Assembly: GCA_964023275.1 (NCBI GenBank)
Contig: OZ029913.1
Span: forward strand, 42,098,757-42,162,756
DNA: 64,000 nucleotides
Source of the DNA: Norana najaformis
Taxonomy: Eukaryota; Annelida; Clitellata; Crassiclitellata; Hormogastridae
Direction of reading: 5' to 3'
Shown: positions 59,301-64,000 of the stretch, one piece after another
Layout: each line of letters opens with the position of its first letter
Numbering within the stretch: position 1 is the stretch's first letter
Program-made: the position numbers and the translations under genes
The notes under the pieces: model-generated
Databases searched by the model: none
What the model was told of the DNA's origin: nothing
Seen by the model: the letters and a program-made list of their open reading frames with translations, nothing else

Positions 59301-59620
59301 TCGCTGGTTTACGACCGAAGAGGCCTTGTTCCCTCCCCTGCCGAACGCGATTCTCTCCGTCGAAGACCGATTCGAGTCGTTCGCGTTGTTGTCGTGCTTT
59401 TCCAGGGACCTCATCATTCGTGTACACGGGATTTGTAGAAAGTTGGTCTCCCGTCGCCTTCCTTTTGGTGTTTTTAGCCAGACGCCAACTCCTAGCGTTG
59501 ATGACCTCCATCATCCGTCTTTTAGGCGCATCGCCCTTAATAGTCTTGCTGACTGCATGCATATGCAGGCGAGGACTCGGTCGTCCACCACTCACTCTCT
59601 TCGAGAATAGAGGGACCATG
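56330..59620 (-). mobile_element. RTE/BovB-like LINE, near full length but decayed
   Basis: Minus-strand blocks run in the order of an endonuclease/reverse-transcriptase polyprotein. 59290-59210: 'NVRTMLRPGKLAKVIKQ' after a stop in the GTW start motif. 59200-59019: 'TGLDIMGLSEVSW' and 'GGIKSQNGIALLLKEK' (endonuclease). 58900: 'LGDGNAVVGEG'. 58690: 'DYIMVRIRFRNSVKN'. 57669-57367: 'DDQFAFRKGRGTRDAI' (RT). 57230: 'LDRGVRQGYPLSP'. 57080-56760: 'KINIKKTKI' and 'EQVKEFCYLGS'. 56750-56580: 'HGYETWTMRKEDIKRLEAFE'. 56510-56380: '[19 protein letters not shown]'. Stops and frameshifts are frequent, and a (CATA)n tract interrupts at 57957-58070. The open frame at 59290-59619 is probably the 5' leader portion. 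Confidence 0.9.
57957..58070. repeat. (CATA/CGTA)n microsatellite inside the RTE-like LINE
   Basis: CATACATACATGCATACATA passes into CGTGCGTGCGTACG and back to CATA. It separates the endonuclease and RT halves of the element. Confidence 0.93.
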
Positions 59621-59849
59621 TAAAGGCGGCGTGGTGGCAGTTTAACAGCAGAGGCTTTTTGGAGACGCTTACTGTCCCATTTCCTTTCCCCAAAAAACTA
59701 CATAGAATCGCAAATGATAACCTGTGGGTTGACCAAGAGAACAGAAAGTCAGGAATAACCCATGAAGTAGTCTCTGTTATTTTTTTAGCCAATCCTTATA
59801 AACATATAAAAATTGTTTACAAACAAGAGACTAATTCAGAATAGCATAC

Positions 59850-60205
59850 ACTACACTGCATTTTGACACTGGAACGATCTCTCTGCTGAATTTCGCAAAT
59901 TCTCTGCTCCTTTATCTCTTCCGTCGTTCACTCTATTATGTTACTCCTCAGGTATTCCATTCAAAACTAAAGTTTCGCTTTTTCAAAAATCTGACCTTAT
60001 CAGTCTTCCCATTTCTCTCCACTTAAATACAACCCACCCTAGCCTCTTCTTCACTTCTCTCTCTAGGGTAGTGGCAAACGGACTTGGTTCTTGACATGGC
60101 ATCTTTGGACAACCCCACGGACTTGACGCAGCGCATGTGAATAAGCTGGTGCCTTGCGCTTAGCTTTTAAGTAAAGCTTTAGACATTTCGAGATTACGAT
60201 TACGA
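59850..60205 (+). mobile_element. LINE-A C-terminus plus 3' tail
   Basis: The plus strand reads 'HWNDLSAEFRKFSAPLSLP', then 'FKTKVSLFQKSDL', the standard WN.LP.......FK..L...LF C-terminus of CR1/L2-type LINEs. The LINE-A tail follows, diverged (CATGTGAATAAGCTGGTGCC, TTTAGACATTTCGAGATTAC, GATTACG). Confidence 0.8.
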
Positions 60206-60524
60206 AAATTAGGAGCTTTCAGCTGTAACTTAGAATAGTCTACAACAATGGCATTTATAGCTTATGTACAAGTGGGAACAGACTCAAGCGAGACCCTAAT
60301 CGGGGTGGGGCTGTGGGAGAGCTATTTGACCCAGGCCTAAACATCTTTGCACATTGGGCCTTAAATTCTACCCATTATATGCAGAATACTGGCATTCGAC
60401 TCATTTTGAAAATTCATCACGAGAAGGATGCAAACTGCCTCCGAGTCTCAATATGTTAAGTATGTAAACTATAATATCGCAAATCCTGCTTGATGTATGT
60501 ATGTGTATGTAGCTGCATGGTTAG
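60206..60524. other. Spacer
   Basis: No gene or clear repeat is visible apart from a few AGAATA words at 60225-60235. Confidence 0.4.
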
Positions 60525-60748
60525 AGCTTTTTAGAACCAAATAAAGTCAACAAGCTTTTTAGAACCAAATAAAGTCAACAAGCTTTTTAGAACCAAATAA
60601 AGTCAACAAGCTTTTTAGAACCAAATAAAGTCAACAAGCTTTTTAGAACCAAATAAAGTCAACAAGCTTTTTAGAACCAAATAAAGTCAACAAGCTTTTT
60701 AGAACCAAATAAAGTCAACAAGCTTTTTAGAACCAAATAAAGTCAACA
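60525..60748. repeat. 28-base tandem repeat, exactly eight copies
   Basis: The unit AGCTTTTTAGAACCAAATAA + AGTCAACA repeats eight times head to tail with essentially no divergence (8 x 28 = 224 bases). Each unit holds AAATAAAG. There are no spacers, so it is not CRISPR. Confidence 0.97.
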
Positions 60749-61229
60749 ATTTACGGCGAAATAAAGAGGGACAAACAAGCAAGCTCTGTTACTTGAACCC
60801 TTTCAAAATTTATGGAAACCCAAATGCTATAGCTCCCCATTCTGAAAACCGTGCCGACGTCCTTGATTAAGAATAACAAATTTACATTTAGAATAACACA
60901 TTGAGAACATAGAATAGTCTGTTTATAACTTAACACTAGTATCCTTTATAAACGTAACATTGAACATCTTAGAATATCTGTTATTCATGAAAATTATGAA
61001 ACCTAATCTAGCTAAATATTAAATGCACATGAGCGTTTGAAGAGCCTCGAAAAGATAAATAGGATAACAATAAAATAAATATATGCAATCTATGTAGAAT
61101 TATGTTTTATATAACATATATGTTATGTACGTTGTATTAAAACTATTTTATGGATGTCCATGTGGACAAAGAAAAGAAAAGAAACGTTTAATAGGCTTTG
61201 CTGAGTGCAGTCCAACCAACCAACTAGAT
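60749..61229. other. Spacer with AGAATA words
   Basis: It is AT-rich. Patches of AGAATAACA/AGAATAGTC lie at 60865-60985. No gene is recognised. Confidence 0.4.
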
Positions 61230-61465
61230 CCTGTTTCAAGGCTCGTCTTTCTAAAGGAATGGACAGATGGAAAGATGGAAAGAGAGGGTAAAGGAGCGAG
61301 GGATAGAGGAAAAGAGAGGGAGAAAAGGCGAAGGAAGATGAGAGAGGGTGGAAGAGACGAAGAGAAGGGAGGGAAGCAGAGGGAGGGATAGAAGGAGAGA
61401 TGAGGATGGAAGAGAACAGTAAAGGAGAGGGAAGAGGAGAGAGGGAGGAAGAAATCTCCTGACAA
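61230..61465. repeat. Purine-rich tract
   Basis: About 230 bases of plus-strand AG-rich sequence (GGGAGGAAG, GAGAGGGTG words). Confidence 0.88.
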
Positions 61466-61929
61466 AGACTATTGTTTGCTTTTTGAAATCAGATACGAAA
61501 AGGATTTGCAAAATCTTATGCACTGAGAAAACGGCTTAGGTGGCGTATCCTAAATCGACAACAGCTTACTTACTACTTGTCCGATGTAACGTATATAGTA
61601 AGGCATTATGTAGCGCCTTTTATGGACATCTCTAAAATGCTGCATGCATGGCTGTCTAATCGATCTAAACATATGCGATGTAAGATTGGTTGAAAGTGTA
61701 TGCTGAGCCGAGTCAAACGAAACAGTTCGTGTATGCTGAGAAAGATAGTATGATAGTAGTAGTAGGCCTAATCATACAAAGATCACGGAAACTTCTGTTT
61801 ATTTTTTCATGTGCTCAGTTTTCTGTCCACCGCAGTGTTTGTCCCTTCTCAACAGAGGCCACCGTTTGTCCCATAGGTTTCGGGCAGATAGATCGCGCTA
61901 CATGGGGGGGGGGGGCAGCCTTAGAGGTC
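61466..61929. other. Spacer
   Basis: No gene is recognised. A LINE-tail-like TAGCGCCTTTTATGG scrap is at 61610 and a G run at 61903-61913. Confidence 0.4.
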
Positions 61930-62030
61930 AGGAGTGTGTGTTGTTGCTGTTTAACGACGCTGTGTCATAACGGAGATGATTAGCATCGCCCTCCTCCTTC
62001 ATCCAGGCTTGGGACTGGCACCGCCCGAGT
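61930..62030 (-). repeat. Dispersed repeat, copy 2 (inverted partner at 52050-52145)
   Basis: Reverse-complemented, it reads GGTGCCAGTCCCAAGCCTGG, then GGAGGAGGGCGATG and ACACAGCGTCGTTAAACAGC, matching copy 1 in order. Confidence 0.7.
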
Positions 62031-62399
62031 ACAGCAGTGGTGGAGTTAGAGGGTTTGGGCTTAAATACGGAACGGTTTAATAATAAAAAATAAATTAGAA
62101 ACTTCTAGAGCGCCGGTGTCTACTGCACAAGAAATCAACCGACGGTTTGTTCGGAAGGTGGCCTCAGTTTCAGAAATATTTGGGTGCGAAGCAGAGAAGG
62201 AAGGAGAAAGGGAGGCGGGGAGGAGAGGATGTCATCGGAACGGTTCCAAGGTTTCTGTTCAGTACTGTAATGTATTGTATTGGCATCTATCCCTTTGTAT
62301 TGGCAACATTAAGACGCATCAGAATTCGAACACCTCTGAAGCAGAGCTAAAAGGCAAAAGAATCCATCCATTACCGTACCACTCTGAAAAAGAATCGGT

Positions 62400-62680
62400 G
62401 GGTGTGGCGAGAAGGAGAAGGATAGGAGGAAGAACAGGAAGTAGAACATGAGAAGGAGGAGGAAGAAAAAAGGGGCGGAGGAAGATGAGAAGGCGGAGGA
62501 AGACGCGGAGAAGGAGGACGGCGAGGAAGAAGAAGAGGAGGAGAAACACGAAGAAAAGGAAGATGACAGAGAAGAGGAGGAGTAGAAGAGAAGGAGGCAG
62601 ACAAAGAAGAGAAGGAGAAAGAAGACGAAAAATGAGAGGAGGAGAAAGACGAGGAGGAGAGAGAGAAGTCTAGTCGGGTG
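62400..62680. repeat. Purine-rich tract
   Basis: About 280 bases of plus-strand AG-rich sequence (GGAGGAAGA, AGAAGAAGA). Open frames rich in Arg/Lys or Ser/Phe are artefacts. Confidence 0.9.
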
Positions 62681-62934
62681 GAAAGACCTGACTAGAAAAT
62701 CGCATTGAGATGGGGCGTACAGGTCGAAAGAGCGAGCGAGCACTGGCCTGCCTATGTCTCTCGTTCTTTGAAGATTGTTGTGGTGCCACAGCGTCTAGCA
62801 TCTTCGGCGCGGAGAATTCCCTGCCTCAGGAGCCCAAGAGTCTGCTCATACAGAAGCCTGCCATGATAGACGGATAGACGGACAAATTCACCGTTCAGGT
62901 CTTCCTACGCCTAGTCACGAGTCACGGATTGGAG

Positions 62935-63245
62935 GTGGAATGGGTGGATTGACGGGCGAATTGAAGGATGAATGGATGGGTAGTTTGGTGGCAGGATGGA
63001 CGGGTGGATAGACGAATGAATGGATAAATGAATGAATGGATAGGTGGATGAATGAAAGAATGAATGAAGTGGTGATTAGATGGATGGATAATTTAGTGGA
63101 TGAAATAGATGGATGAATGGGCGGGTGGGTGAAGTGGTTAATGAATGGATGGACAAATGAATGAATAGGTGAATAAATAGACAAATAAGCGAATAAGAGA
63201 ATAAGCGAATGAATGGCAGACGGATGGAGGGACGGATGTATGGAT
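62935..63245. repeat. Degenerate GGATGAATG array
   Basis: About 310 bases of variants of GGATGGATGAATGAATGG with GAATAAGCGAATAAG near the right end. The His-Pro-Ser-Ile open frame on the minus strand is an artefact. Confidence 0.88.
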
Positions 63246-63960
63246 GTGACGGCCATGATTTATCTTCCTCACTCGGCCGCTGGGAGGCGCTCTAACAGGA
63301 AGCACGCTGATGGACCGCTTACCTCGGTTGGCAGCGGATGAGCGATGGCCGATGGGTAGAAGGAGGGAGAGTGGGTGGGGGAAGTGGCCCGAAGGGGCAG
63401 ATGTTAACAACACCCGGAGAAGTTAAAAGCGGCGTTGGATGGAGAGGGAGGGGTTTCAGAGGCGTTGGATACGGCAGCAGAGAGGTGTATATGTATATGT
63501 AGAAAGAGAGTATGTGTGTGTGATGGGTGATGGGTAGGCTCTCGCGCTAATGGATGGTGGCTAAACACACGCGCGCACGCGCGCGCTCAGGCTCTTTCAA
63601 GAAGACAAACGCAAGAAGCGGGAACAAGAACAACGGCTGCATCGAATGCACTTGGTTCACTCGCGGCTTGTCACGCTTGATTAATGACCTGACAAACTGC
63701 AAGGTCCTGCCAATTCTCATCTTCTTTCCTCTCCCTCTCCCACCCTCTCTCTCTCTCTCTCTCTTTCTCTTTGCCTGTGCGCCTTAAGACGTTGACTTTC
63801 ACATTTATGTAGCAGCATCAGTGGACTTTCGCGCCTCTTATCGCTGGTGGCATGCTACATGTTTGCGAGCGCACGCTGCCGAGAGCCAGTTCCCAATTGT
63901 CTTCCTTCTTAAACATTACAACAACAAGCGCGTACGAATTAGACCACATGAGTAGCACAC
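63246..63960. other. Terminal spacer
   Basis: No gene is supported. (CT)n is at 63745-63765 and CGCGCACGCGCGCG at 63573-63586. 63590-63720 is repeat-free. Confidence 0.4.
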
Positions 63961-64000
63961 TTTAGAGGTTCCTAAAGGCGCTATACAAATGCCCTGATAC
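63961..64000 (+). mobile_element. LINE 3'-tail signature at window end
   Basis: TTAGAGGTTCCTAAAGGCGC followed by TATACAAATGCCCTGATAC fits the plus-oriented tail form seen at 54100-54160. Only its edge is visible. Confidence 0.4.

Noticed and set aside
60525..60748. 28-base direct repeats resembling a CRISPR repeat length
   Set aside because: The units are contiguous with no spacers, and the DNA is animal nuclear sequence.
63138..63413. His-Pro-Ser-rich minus-strand frames
   Set aside because: They are translations of the GGATGAATG array.

Overview
The window is animal nuclear DNA. It has split genes with canonical GT/AG introns, long gene-poor spacers, abundant microsatellites and several classes of decayed metazoan transposons. 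It looks like an invertebrate: the CR1/L2-like and RTE-like LINEs, hAT, piggyBac and FLYWCH-type MULE remnants and tRNA-derived SINEs together suggest a lophotrochozoan or invertebrate deuterostome. The sequence alone does not fix the taxon. Many listed repeat boundaries are read by eye.

Only two host genes are supported with confidence. On the minus strand, positions 6885 down to 3189 carry the first four coding exons of protein phosphatase 1 catalytic subunit beta (PPP1CB-type). They match the family almost residue for residue and stop mid-protein, so the rest lies beyond the left edge. A perfect CRE palindrome sits just upstream of its start codon. On the plus strand, positions 21176-23490 carry a four-exon universal stress protein (USP) with an intact ATP-binding motif and an unusual charged C-terminal tail. 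A fifth, phase-compatible 105-base candidate exon lies in its first intron.

The rest is mostly transposon history. Positions 1-2560 hold CR1/L2-like LINE pieces, including an internal tandem duplication. Positions 5190-5924 hold a piggyBac remnant inside PPP1CB intron 1. Positions 7284-9310 hold tandem SINEs, a 154-base-arm inverted repeat and another LINE. Positions 11640-12700 hold a LINE with a second, 5'-truncated LINE nested in it. Positions 13329-14801 are a complete-ended hAT with an 8-base target-site duplication and a decayed transposase. Positions 38180-39960 are a FLYWCH-MULE remnant. Positions 41917-43805 hold two LINEs head to head. Positions 49206-50142 are a second hAT-type non-autonomous element with a perfect target-site duplication. 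Positions 50376-51905 hold a perfect 32-base hairpin, a LINE C-terminus and a possible LINE ORF1. Positions 56330-59620 hold most of an RTE/BovB-like LINE.

Between these lie microsatellites, long one-sided purine tracts, and many degenerate short-word arrays, each locus with its own word. No CRISPR array, prokaryotic operon, rRNA or functional tRNA gene was seen. I found no clear novel multi-gene system. The most interesting leads are the USP cassette exon and tail, the near-identical long inverted repeat, the perfect hairpins, the two hAT insertions, and a purine-rich segment that exists twice, once inside a LINE tail.
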